A stretch of 64,000 bases of DNA from an uncultured Lachnospiraceae bacterium (lineage in GTDB: Bacteria > Bacillota > Clostridia > Lachnospirales > Lachnospiraceae), in assembly GCA_900319245.1 (NCBI GenBank), contig ONNQ01000010.1:62001-126000 (forward strand), read 5' to 3'. A model generated the notes under the pieces. The model was given only the letters and a program-made list of their open reading frames with translations. It made no database searches and was not told the origin of the DNA. The position numbers were made by a program, and so were the translations under genes. Of the stretch, positions 15,115 through 23,664 are shown in pieces (the stretch's first letter is position 1; each line of letters opens with the position of its first letter).

Positions 15115-16980
15115 TTATTTGAACAGGTCGTAAATCTCATCAACGCTCAGGTGGATGATGCGCTCTACAGCTTCCTCGGACTCGCATGTTGTTGCAATCT
15201 TGCCGAGGGTCTCTACATGGTCATCGCCTGCGGATGCCACTGCGATTACCAACTTAACTGTCTCGCCTTCGCCCCAATCAATTCCTTCCGGATAGGTCAT
15301 GATCGCAAGACCGGAGTTCTTGATCTCACCGATCACGCTCTCTACACCGTGAGGGATTGCCAGGTTGTTGCCGATTGCTGTATTGAAGATATCTTCCTTT
15401 GCGATCATGCCGTCTACATACTTCTCTGTGACATAGCCGCTGTCTACAAGGAGCTTACCGATTGCACGGATCGCTTCGTTCTTGGAAACGGGCTTGTTGT
15501 TGAGAATGATGTTCTTCTTGAGAAGGACGCCGCCGTGGAAGTCATGGCCGCTTGCGTTTGCAACGTTTTTGTTGGACTTAGCAGCAAGGATTTCCTGTAC
15601 GATCTGATCATACTGAGGAGCATTCATGAAGTTGCTGATGGTGACGATTCTTGCGCCGGGAGCAGACTTTCTTGCACGCTCTACCAGATCCTGGTGGCAA
15701 ACTACAAACTTGATGCCTGCGGGAACTTCGGATACAGAGTAGTGAGAAACCTTGATATTGCCAAGGCCTGCTGCCTCGAGCTTCTTCTGCAGAACTGCTG
15801 CGCCCATAGCGGAGGAGCCCATGCCTGCGTCGCATGCAAAGACGATCTTGTCGAGAGTTCTAAGGTCGATCTCGCCGCCGTCTTCTGTTGCTGCATAAGC
15901 GCCGCCCTGGCCTTTGGAAGCTGCCTTCATATCGCTCATCTGGCTCTGTGCGTCCTCAAGGCTTGCGCTGCTGTTGGACATTCTGACGATCGGAGAAGCG
16001 ATCAGGAAGGAAACTGCTGTGCCAACCAGGAAGCTCAGGAATACCATGATCTGTCCGCCTCTGGGTGCTACTGCGAGCAGTGCCAGGATGGAACCGGGAG
16101 ATGCAGGGCTTACAAGGCCAACATTAAAGATGGTGTTGAAGAACATAGCTGCAACAGAGCCGCCGATGGTAGCAAGGAGCAGCAGGGGGTTCATCAAAAC
16201 ATAAGGGAAGTAAATCTCGTGGATACCGCCGAGTACGTGCACGATCAGAGCGCCGGGAGCGGAATCCTTGGTAGCCTTATCCTTGGAGAACATCCAGTAA
16301 GCGAGCAGGACGCCTGCGCCTGCGCCGGGGTTGGTCTCGATCATGTAGAATACGGACTTGCCAAGTGTCTCAACCTGCTGTGCGCCAAGAGGTGTGAAGA
16401 TACCGTGGTTGATCGCGTTGTTGAGGAAGAGGACCTTCGCGGGCTCTACGAAGATAGAAACCAGAGGAAGGAGTCCTGCGTTGACGAGAATATCAACGCC
16501 ACCCTGCAGGAAGACCAGAACGGCTGCCATGAAAGGTCCGATCAGGTAGAATCCGATGATGGCAAGGAGCATACCCAGGATACCGACGGAGAAGTTGTTG
16601 ACCAGCATCTCGAAACCGGCCGGGATTTTTCCTTCAACTGCGGCATCGAACTTCTTGATCACCCAACCGCCGAGGGGGCCTGCAAGCATTGCGCCCATCA
16701 GCATAGGATAATCAGGTGCGCCGCAGATAACGCCTACGCATGCGATTGCGCCCATGACCGCGCCTCTTGCGCCGCCAACCATCTTACCGCCTGTATAAGC
16801 GATCAGAATCGGAAGCACGTAGGACAGCATCGGGCTGACCATTGTGGAAAGCTTTTCATTGGGCAGCCAACCAGTTGCGATGAAAAGTGCTGTGATAAGT
16901 CCCCAGGCGATGAACGCGCCGATGTTAGGCATAACCATACCGCTCAGGAACCGGCCAAAGGATTGAACTTTTTCTTTCAT
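15115..16980 (-). CDS. mtlA: Mannitol-specific PTS enzyme IICBA
   Basis: Imports mannitol with phosphorylation to mannitol 1-phosphate. All three domains are present in 621 residues: membrane EIIC (about 1-340, with SGMVMPNIGAFIAWG and GGIHEIYFPYVLMNP), EIIB (about 380-470, active Cys in FACDAGMGSSAMG) and EIIA (about 485-621, active His in NNLAIPHGVES). The short Ala/Gln/Gly-rich linker between C and B is normal. The ATG at 16980 follows GAAAGGGG. It is the first gene after a promoter with a clear operator-like palindrome and precedes mtlD; its regulator is upstream on the same strand. Confidence 0.97.
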   Translation of the reverse strand: MKEKVQSFGRFLSGMVMPNIGAFIAWGLITALFIATGWLPNEKLSTMVSPMLSYVLPILIAYTGGKMVGGARGAVMGAIACVGVICGAPDYPMLMGAMLAGPLGGWVIKKFDAAVEGKIPAGFEMLVNNFSVGILGMLLAIIGFYLIGPFMAAVLVFLQGGVDILVNAGLLPLVSIFVEPAKVLFLNNAINHGIFTPLGAQQVETLGKSVFYMIETNPGAGAGVLLAYWMFSKDKATKDSAPGALIVHVLGGIHEIYFPYVLMNPLLLLATIGGSVAAMFFNTIFNVGLVSPASPGSILALLAVAPRGGQIMVFLSFLVGTAVSFLIASPIVRMSNSSASLEDAQSQMSDMKAASKGQGGAYAATEDGGEIDLRTLDKIVFACDAGMGSSAMGAAVLQKKLEAAGLGNIKVSHYSVSEVPAGIKFVVCHQDLVERARKSAPGARIVTISNFMNAPQYDQIVQEILAAKSNKNVANASGHDFHGGVLLKKNIILNNKPVSKNEAIRAIGKLLVDSGYVTEKYVDGMIAKEDIFNTAIGNNLAIPHGVESVIGEIKNSGLAIMTYPEGIDWGEGETVKLVIAVASAGDDHVETLGKIATTCESEEAVERIIHLSVDEIYDLFK

Positions 16981-17024
16981 TTTTTTCCCCTTTCAAAATA
17001 TTGAATAGTTGCTTCGATGATTTG

Positions 17025-17030
17025 ATTATA
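17025..17030 (-). promoter_or_regulatory. mtlA promoter -10 box
   Basis: TATAAT on the minus strand, 45 bp before the mtlA start. The region 17 bp upstream has no good -35 match, which fits an activator-dependent promoter. Confidence 0.65.
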
Positions 17031-17071
17031 TAGTCAGTCAATATAACAAATCCACTAATACAAAATGAGCT

Positions 17072-17093
17072 TTGTCACCAAGAAAAGTGACAA
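17072..17093. promoter_or_regulatory. Candidate MtlR operator before mtlA
   Basis: A perfect palindrome TTGTCAC-N8-GTGACAA ends 41 bp upstream of the mtlA -10 box. It resembles the known Firmicutes MtlR consensus TTGNCACA-N4-TGTGNCAA, with a spacer two bases longer between the inner arms. Position upstream of a poor -35 is as expected for an activator. Confidence 0.75.
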
Positions 17094-17144
17094 TTCTTGT
17101 GGATGATTGTGCCAAAATATAGACGTTTTAACGAATGCCCAATC

Positions 17145-17173
17145 AAAAAGGCCATGCATGGCATGGCCTTTTT
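17145..17173. terminator. Terminator after mtlR
   Basis: AAAAAGGCCATGC-ATG-GCATGGCCTTTTT, a perfect 13-bp stem with A and T tails, lies between the stop of mtlR and the mtlA control region and should end mtlR transcription. Confidence 0.93.
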
Positions 17174-17254
17174 ATCATACTTATATGGATTCATCTAAAT
17201 TGGAGCAAGACAGCTGCGTAAGTTCACCTAATTCATAGAAGGCGTTTGGACCGC

Positions 17255-19348
17255 TCACACCTTGTCCAGATAATCAAAGAAGAAGCATTTGAGTTCTTTG
17301 GCAAGCTCCGCGCGGATCTCGTCCTCTCTTCCGGTCTTGATCAGCTTCAGGAAGTAGGGGTTTGTAATCATGGAACCGCTGATGCTGCCCAGAACCTCCG
17401 CATGCATCTTCCTGTCGTCGTCGACCGGCATACACATCAGGAGTGCTGCACGGATACCCTTGAAATAGGGCTCTTTAAAATTGCCGTCGCCTCTGGGCGT
17501 GCAACTGATAAAGACGGGCTCCCTGACCGCACCGGACCTGCAGTGTAAGAGCGCAATTCCCAGCTCCGGGAAGATTTGCGAGTTGAGGCGCTCTCTGGCC
17601 TCAATCCCATCACGCAAGGCGGCGGCTGCATGCAGACTGTCTGTCACCTGCATGGTCATAAACTGCAGCAGTTCGCGGAAACGGATCGTTTCCGATGTCT
17701 CCATTCTCTTGTAGCGGCGGATGATGCTCTTGATCTCGCGGATCAGGAAATAGGCTTCGTCCAGACGCCTGTTGAAGGGCGTCTCCGTTGTGTCTCTGCG
17801 AATATGGGAATAGTCCTCGAGTTTATATTCAATCTTATTGAGATCCTTTGGCGGAATCAGGGGACTCACCTGCAGGTAATCAACCGGCAGCTGGTCCAGA
17901 TTCATGGTGGAGACAAAGAAATCGGTGCCGGTGATCACATATTTGTTGATCTCTCCCTTGCCATACGCCTTTAGAATTGCCTTATCTCCCAGCTTATCCT
18001 TGAGTCTTGTCATCATCAGTCTGGCCACGCCAAATCCGCTGGCGCAGACGATGCCGATATTGACCTTTCTGGTGTACTGTTTATTTTCTTTGACGCGCTC
18101 CTGTGCGGCGCCAAAGTGCATGGCAAGGAAACCGACTTCCTCTTCATTGACTTCGTATCCGGTCTCCTCTGTGATCACATGCGCCGCACGGCGGCAGGCT
18201 TCGAAGATCTCCGCATACTCCTCTTTGATGTCCTCCAGAATGGGGTTGTGGATTCTGAGTCCCGTGGAGAGCCGGACTAGAACCGGCCGCAGATGCACGA
18301 GCAAACCACGCAGGAACTCTTCATCTTCCTTGAGCTCATTGGCTATGTCCTTATTGTAGACATCGATCATGCGGTCGATCATGGGCAGCAGCCGGTCATC
18401 ACCGAGATCAGACGGGAATTCCTGTTCCTCTCCCGTGTAAGCCATCTTGGCGCCACGGATGTGGAGGAGAACATAGGACAGTTCCCCTCTGGGAATCAGG
18501 ATCTCAAATTCCTTTTCCATGGCCTCCAGAATCCTGACCGCCAGATCGTAATCATCCCAGAATTCCAGATCTCCCATCTCCGGCGGAACACTCTTGAGCG
18601 CCGCGCCTTGCTGCAATCTCTCTATAACAATCGATATATGGATGACCAATCCTGCATAAGCACTGTCCGCCAGCTGCAGAATCTTGGGCTCATTGAGGCC
18701 TCTCAGTACCTTGTCCACCCTGCGGACCGTATCGCCTTCCAGCAGGGAATAGATTCCGCTGTCAGCCGCGTCCAGAAGCGCCTCCGCGAAGATTTCTCCG
18801 GTGATATCGCCGCTGCTGTAGGCATCCGACTGTCCGGCCGTCTCCTCGATAAAGCGGCGCATGGCCTCTCTGTAATCGCGCTCGTCGCCTTCCAGGATCA
18901 CGCCGTATCCCGGACGTTTGACAATTCCCAGGCGGCTCTCCTCCAGCCAGGGGCAGAGGGCGTCCATATCGCTTCCTGCTGTCGCCTCACTGACGCCCAA
19001 CAGCTGACTATAGTAAAAGAGCTTGTGCGGCGTTCTGTCTCTGAGCAGCTCAAACAAGAGCCTTCGGCGGCGTCCCTCGCGATCTGCCGCATCCGGATAC
19101 TGCTGATCGCCCAAATCCTCTCTGAGCTTCTCAATGTTCTCAGGACTTCCTTGGATCTCGACGCCTATACCCTTGTGATTCGTCAATTTCAGCCCATATC
19201 GCTTAATGCACAGTTCGAGGTACTCGAACTCTCTCTGCACAGTTCTCTTGCTGACCCCGATGTCATCTGCGATCTCCTGCTTATTTACCGGCCCCTTGCT
19301 GTCTAGCATTATTCTCAGGATCTGTTGAATCCTGGGTGTAAACTCCAT
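17255..19348 (-). CDS. mtlR: MtlR-type PRD-domain transcriptional activator of mannitol genes
   Basis: A 697-residue PTS-regulated activator. Order of domains: N-terminal helix-turn-helix (IADDIGVSKRTVQREFEYL), a second winged-helix region (SQLLGVSEATAGSDMDALC), two PRD domains (about 195-410, with His in LVIHISIVIERL and FLAMHFGAAQE), a GatB-like EIIB domain (Cys in IGIVCASGFGVARLM) and a MtlA-like EIIA domain (His in GIALLHCRSGA). In Bacillus and Geobacillus, phosphorylation of these domains and binding to the mannitol permease set activity. The ATG at 19348 follows a GGGGG ribosome site. Adjacent position to mtlA and matching operators support its role. Confidence 0.93.
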   Translation of the reverse strand: MEFTPRIQQILRIMLDSKGPVNKQEIADDIGVSKRTVQREFEYLELCIKRYGLKLTNHKGIGVEIQGSPENIEKLREDLGDQQYPDAADREGRRRRLLFELLRDRTPHKLFYYSQLLGVSEATAGSDMDALCPWLEESRLGIVKRPGYGVILEGDERDYREAMRRFIEETAGQSDAYSSGDITGEIFAEALLDAADSGIYSLLEGDTVRRVDKVLRGLNEPKILQLADSAYAGLVIHISIVIERLQQGAALKSVPPEMGDLEFWDDYDLAVRILEAMEKEFEILIPRGELSYVLLHIRGAKMAYTGEEQEFPSDLGDDRLLPMIDRMIDVYNKDIANELKEDEEFLRGLLVHLRPVLVRLSTGLRIHNPILEDIKEEYAEIFEACRRAAHVITEETGYEVNEEEVGFLAMHFGAAQERVKENKQYTRKVNIGIVCASGFGVARLMMTRLKDKLGDKAILKAYGKGEINKYVITGTDFFVSTMNLDQLPVDYLQVSPLIPPKDLNKIEYKLEDYSHIRRDTTETPFNRRLDEAYFLIREIKSIIRRYKRMETSETIRFRELLQFMTMQVTDSLHAAAALRDGIEARERLNSQIFPELGIALLHCRSGAVREPVFISCTPRGDGNFKEPYFKGIRAALLMCMPVDDDRKMHAEVLGSISGSMITNPYFLKLIKTGREDEIRAELAKELKCFFFDYLDKV

Positions 19349-19393
19349 ACTGTCCCCCTATTCAAGTGATGTTTCATTCTGCTCTACAAAAAA

Positions 19394-19399
19394 ATAATA
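19394..19399 (-). promoter_or_regulatory. mtlR promoter -10 box
   Basis: TATTAT on the minus strand within GATATTATTT, 46 bp before the mtlR start. As with mtlA, no strong -35 hexamer is present. Confidence 0.55.
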
Positions 19400-19440
19400 T
19401 CAAGTAACAACATTCAATAGAAGTAAAACAAAACACAGAA

Positions 19441-19462
19441 TTGTCACTTTGAAGTCGGACAT
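19441..19462. promoter_or_regulatory. Imperfect MtlR operator before mtlR
   Basis: TTGTCAC-N8-CGGACAT keeps the promoter-near half-site found before mtlA and four of seven bases in the other half. It ends 41 bp from the -10 box, the same distance as in the mtlA promoter, suggesting autoregulation. Confidence 0.6.
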
Positions 19463-19843
19463 CTGTCGCTTTACTGGCCCATATCATCTGGCGGTCATTC
19501 TGCAAACCTAAGCCCATCGGAGCCCCCAAGTCTCAGCAGGCGATACGGGGTATAAGAAAAGGCCGCACACGACTCAATCGTTCGTACACAGCCCTTCTGC
19601 CAAAATTTATTAAAATTTAATGATTTACCTATACTTTACATGATAAGCTCATTTAATTCAACTAACTATTAACCAAAATCTTGTAAAAATTCTTCGCCTA
19701 AGCACAAATTATGCACAACATGCTATAATATAGCACCAGACGCTATGACCTAGGTCCAGACGCATGGCGAATGATCGCAATGCGCAGCGAGCGCCGCGCA
19801 CCGCTCGCCCATGAAGGCAATTCGATGAAAAAGGAGCATACCC
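19463..19843. other. Intergenic region mtlR-HAD gene with an extended -10 promoter
   Basis: About 380 bases without a gene. It is AT-rich from 19600 to 19735. TG-C-TATAAT at 19721-19729 is an extended -10 element on the plus strand and the likely promoter of the HAD phosphatase gene, leaving a leader of about 110 bases that is GC-rich and contains GCGCAGCGAGCGCCGCGC-like self-complementary sequence. No riboswitch class was recognised. Confidence 0.6.
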
Positions 19844-20572
19844 ATGTTTTATAAAGCAGCCATCTTTGATATGGACGGCACCATTCTCGATACATCCGAT
19901 GACCTGACCTCCGCCATCAATTACGCCATGAAGATGCATGGCCACAGGCACGATTTTATGAATGCGGACGGCCGCCTCTTTTTTGGCAGCGGTGCCCACA
20001 CAGCCATCCAGCGCGCACTTGCCCTGGAGGCCGGCATGGACAGAGACGCAATCCTGCAGATTGGATCCGCCAGCAATGGGGAAGTTCCCGGAATTGATGA
20101 ATCCGAGGTGTTAAAGATCCTCGACACCTACTCTCCCTATTACAAGGCCCACAATGCAATTGAGACGCGGCCTTATGATGGAATCACCGATCTTCTTAAA
20201 AATCTGCGCCAAGAAGGGGTAAAGACGGCAGTCGTGTCCAATAAACCCAACAATTCTGTAGTACAGCTGGCCGCCGATTACTTTGCCGGTGGATTTGATC
20301 TTGCCATCGGCGAAACGGAGGGCATTGCCCGAAAGCCCGCACCGGATATGAACTACTTGATCCTCGATAAACTTGGAATCCGTGCGCAGGACGCGGTGTA
20401 CATCGGCGATACGGAAATCGACTTCGCAACAGCGGCCAACACCGGCATGGATCTGATCATGGTGGACTGGGGCTTTCGTCCCAAGGCACAGCTTCAGGCG
20501 CTCGGCGCCAAAGTGATCGTCTCGTCCGCTAAGGAAATTATGGACATAGTCCGCAGGGGATGCGGCGCATGA
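19844..20572 (+). CDS. HAD-family phosphatase, phosphoglycolate phosphatase-like
   Basis: The 242-residue protein has all HAD motifs: nucleophile DMDGTILDT (residues 9-17), motif II VVSNKPNN, motif III Lys in RKPAPD, and motif IV YIGDTEIDF. The helical cap between residues 18 and 90 places it with the Gph/PgmB subfamily, which dephosphorylates phosphoglycolate, sugar phosphates or pyrophosphate. AAGGAG precedes the start. It stands alone and converges with the channel operon. The precise substrate is not decided by sequence. Confidence 0.9.
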   Translation: MFYKAAIFDMDGTILDTSDDLTSAINYAMKMHGHRHDFMNADGRLFFGSGAHTAIQRALALEAGMDRDAILQIGSASNGEVPGIDESEVLKILDTYSPYYKAHNAIETRPYDGITDLLKNLRQEGVKTAVVSNKPNNSVVQLAADYFAGGFDLAIGETEGIARKPAPDMNYLILDKLGIRAQDAVYIGDTEIDFATAANTGMDLIMVDWGFRPKAQLQALGAKVIVSSAKEIMDIVRRGCGA

Positions 20573-20610
20573 GCTGCCCGCTGACAGGCTCCTCCTTGTA
20601 GGGATACCTC

Positions 20611-23600
20611 TTATTTTACAGGCACATCTTTGCTGCGCAGAGCAAGGAGCACCTCTCTATTAAGGATTCGTTCTACTTTGTGATAATTGTCTTCATTACA
20701 CTCGGCGATGATCGAGAGCACTGCAAAACCGCCTTCGACGGATAGCACTCCCTTGTAAATGGGGCCGTTGATGATATATTTGCAGTTTGCTCCAATCTCC
20801 GGGAGCTTTTGCGCCAGAATACCCTCTACTTCCTGCAGCGGATAGTTCACATCGACACGGATGGTGATTGCCACCCACGAATTCATCTTGGTCAAGTTGA
20901 TGACACTGACGATATCCTTATTGCTGATAATCCGCTCATTTCCGCCTCGCCCCAAAACACGGGTACTGCGGACACCGATTTCCTCGACCGTGCCTCTGTA
21001 GCCATTAATGTTGACAATATCTCCGACCTGATATTCACCTTCAAAGATGGTCGAAACACCTGCGAAGATATCTGCGATCAGATCTCTTGCGCCCATGGAC
21101 AGTCCAATACCGAGTACTCCTACCGACGCCAGAATCGCGTTGGTATCTACGCCGATATAGGACAGGGCATAATACAGAAAGACCAGAACACCCAGATAAT
21201 TAAACATGTTGGAGATCAATTTACATATCGTTTGCCCTCTTGGATTGAACATTCTTCCTATGGTTGCCATGATAAAGCGCACGAACATCAGCCCCAGGAA
21301 CAGGCTTATGCCCAGAAGAATGATTGCCGTCAGCGCAAACAGATTGAATCCCTTATTCCACTTACCTTGCAGAATGAAAGTGAACAACGCATTTTGCCTC
21401 TGCCAGCCCTGACTGTCCGTCATGCGTCCTAACATATTCACAATTCCAATCAACAGGAATGTCTGCAGTACAAGGATGGCCTTTCTTTCCGGCGACCTGG
21501 CCTCGAGCCAATGTGAAATCGTTGCTTTCATGCGTTCCAATTGTTTGCGAGGGCCGCCTTTATCCTTCTTATCTTTCTTATTCTTTCCCTTTTCTACATT
21601 CGTTCTTTCTGTTTCGTCCCCGCCTTCGTCCCGTTTACTCTCCAAAGGTGCGGCTTCCAGCTCCTGAATCTTCTTATTTGTATATCCGGCCAGCAAATAA
21701 ACACTCAGTACCAGGAACAGAACAGCATAGCCTCCAGCATATAACATACCCGACTTTAAACTGTTGCCGAACAGATTTACATTGGGAGTCACTACATAAC
21801 GGATCATGCGTTCTTCTTCATCCATGCCCGAAACACAGAAATGTCTTACACCCGACAATTTGATGAAATCAGTGACATTTCCGCTAAGGATCGAATCCTT
21901 CAAGCCTGCTTGCGCAATCGTCATATTGGGCTGTATATAATCGTTGATCGTTGCATACGTAATCTTTTTGTCTGACTGACTGGCTATAAAACAGAATTCT
22001 CCAGCCGGTATCAGCGACTGCATTATACTGTTGATCGCATTATTCTTTTGCCGCTCTTTGTCCACGGGGTCGAACGCAAGAAGCAGTGCGCCGTACTGGC
22101 CGCTCTCCCGATCCATGGTCCTTACACCGACCATGTCCAGTTCTTCTCCGATCACTTCGTCTTTGACCGTATCATGTGCGATTCCAGGCACACCATGCAG
22201 TATTTTCCTAAAATCTGCTGTGGAGGTCGGTTTTTCCGCCTTGTCGTCTCCCAGCTCCATATGAATATAGTCGCCGCTGGAATTGATCTCTTTTCCTTCA
22301 TTATCAAACAGGATGAGGAACCTCGATCCGATGATCGAATTGATTATAGCCAGATCCTCTTTATTATTGAGTTCTGGATACTTGTCGATCATATGCGCCG
22401 CCCTGGCTCCGTACTCCATGTAGAGATTCTTTCTGGCCTTACTCAGGTTTTGTTCATCACTATCTACTCTTTCCAATCTGAAATCGAGCACCTCCAGTAT
22501 CGCGGATGACTCTTCAATCTCCTGATAAATGCTGGAGAGTGACCTCATATAGACAGAGAAAGCAAATACCAGGAGGGTAGTCAGAATTCCATATGAAAAG
22601 GCAATCAGGCGTATTCTTGCCGGAGAATACTTGTTTTTCTTTTCCTCCGTCATAATCCCGGATCCCATTTCATCAAATACCGATGTGACCCATACAATAA
22701 AGACAATTGCCAGCACCAGTATGACAACAAGTCCCGACACGATCTGCTCGTCCATGCCTTGGATGATCTGCTCAGTATCTGTCCTAAGTACCAGGATACT
22801 GTTAAGCCCCTCCACCTCACGAACCACAGTCAGGTATCTGATACCGCTTTCTTGATCGGTATTCACGGTCCCATCCATTGCCAGCAGCGCCTCGCGATCA
22901 GCCGGAAAACCCTCATCTTCCGCATTGATACTCGTCCGATTAGAGATGTTGACCATTGCATCAATATATACGTCTGTAGAATATACCAGATTTCCCGGTT
23001 GGTTGAAGAAAAAGCGGCTGTTCTCAAGATCCAGGCAGATCAGGTATACATTCAGTTTATAGGCTGTTTCGATACCTTCCAGGATCTCCATAAAATTAGA
23101 ATTATTATTCACATACGCGAGCAGCTCATCGCCGTTTATGATCTCCACATAATAATAGGGGCCGCTGATTTTGCTGTAGACCAGAATGTCCTTGCGTTTT
23201 CCGTGCATTGAGTTTGTATCATACCGCAGACGGCCTTTCTCATCGATAATCTGATCTGCGTACTTGCGAATACCGGTACGGAATCCCTGAGGAATCTGTA
23301 CAGTCCCATTCTCTATTTTGACAATTCCCCCATCACCGACCATGGAAATGCTCTCGTCGCCTTCCCTTTCTACTCTTCTTCTGAGAGTAAATGCGGCCAG
23401 ATCGGCTTTAATCTGTGCCTGGGAATAAAAATTGTCATACACTTCACCCAGAGTCCATTCCAGCGTGCTCAGTGTATCCATAATGCCTTCCAGCTGCGAC
23501 TCGCTTCGGCCCATTTGGTCCGTGCTGTCATCCTGCATAATGAGCATGCCGCTGTCGACAAGGCCATACACGAATACAGGCAGAAAAATCCCTCCGCACA

Positions 23601-23664
23601 TTAGCAAACTCAGCAATATTCCGATTATGAACTTCTTCCTCGGTTTGAGCATTTTCTTCTTCAC
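20611..23664 (-). CDS. Large MscS-family mechanosensitive channel with two extracellular modules (second paralogue)
   Basis: The C-terminal ~200 residues are MscS: pore helix ASVGVLGIGLSMGARDLIAD, beta domain FEGEYQVGDIVNINGYRGTVEEIG and the alpha/beta end. The preceding ~800 residues are unusual: a membrane segment near 12-34, an extracellular domain to about 310, two membrane segments, a second extracellular domain (about 380-650, with a coiled start and Cache-like strands), another membrane segment, a Lys/Glu-rich cytoplasmic linker, then three membrane helices before the pore. Ordinary MscS is under 300 residues. The frame opens with a GTG overlapping the upstream stop (GTGA); an ATG at 23652 behind GAGGTG is an alternative. 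Likely a channel gated or tuned by extracellular signals (inference). Confidence 0.88.
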   Translation of the reverse strand: MKKKMLKPRKKFIIGILLSLLMCGGIFLPVFVYGLVDSGMLIMQDDSTDQMGRSESQLEGIMDTLSTLEWTLGEVYDNFYSQAQIKADLAAFTLRRRVEREGDESISMVGDGGIVKIENGTVQIPQGFRTGIRKYADQIIDEKGRLRYDTNSMHGKRKDILVYSKISGPYYYVEIINGDELLAYVNNNSNFMEILEGIETAYKLNVYLICLDLENSRFFFNQPGNLVYSTDVYIDAMVNISNRTSINAEDEGFPADREALLAMDGTVNTDQESGIRYLTVVREVEGLNSILVLRTDTEQIIQGMDEQIVSGLVVILVLAIVFIVWVTSVFDEMGSGIMTEEKKNKYSPARIRLIAFSYGILTTLLVFAFSVYMRSLSSIYQEIEESSAILEVLDFRLERVDSDEQNLSKARKNLYMEYGARAAHMIDKYPELNNKEDLAIINSIIGSRFLILFDNEGKEINSSGDYIHMELGDDKAEKPTSTADFRKILHGVPGIAHDTVKDEVIGEELDMVGVRTMDRESGQYGALLLAFDPVDKERQKNNAINSIMQSLIPAGEFCFIASQSDKKITYATINDYIQPNMTIAQAGLKDSILSGNVTDFIKLSGVRHFCVSGMDEEERMIRYVVTPNVNLFGNSLKSGMLYAGGYAVLFLVLSVYLLAGYTNKKIQELEAAPLESKRDEGGDETERTNVEKGKNKKDKKDKGGPRKQLERMKATISHWLEARSPERKAILVLQTFLLIGIVNMLGRMTDSQGWQRQNALFTFILQGKWNKGFNLFALTAIILLGISLFLGLMFVRFIMATIGRMFNPRGQTICKLISNMFNYLGVLVFLYYALSYIGVDTNAILASVGVLGIGLSMGARDLIADIFAGVSTIFEGEYQVGDIVNINGYRGTVEEIGVRSTRVLGRGGNERIISNKDIVSVINLTKMNSWVAITIRVDVNYPLQEVEGILAQKLPEIGANCKYIINGPIYKGVLSVEGGFAVLSIIAECNEDNYHKVERILNREVLLALRSKDVPVK

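Noticed and set aside
14864-15133. Plus-strand open frame between mtlD and mtlA
   Set aside because: No ribosome site, no family-like sequence, lies antisense to the mtl transcript and overlaps the mtlA end.
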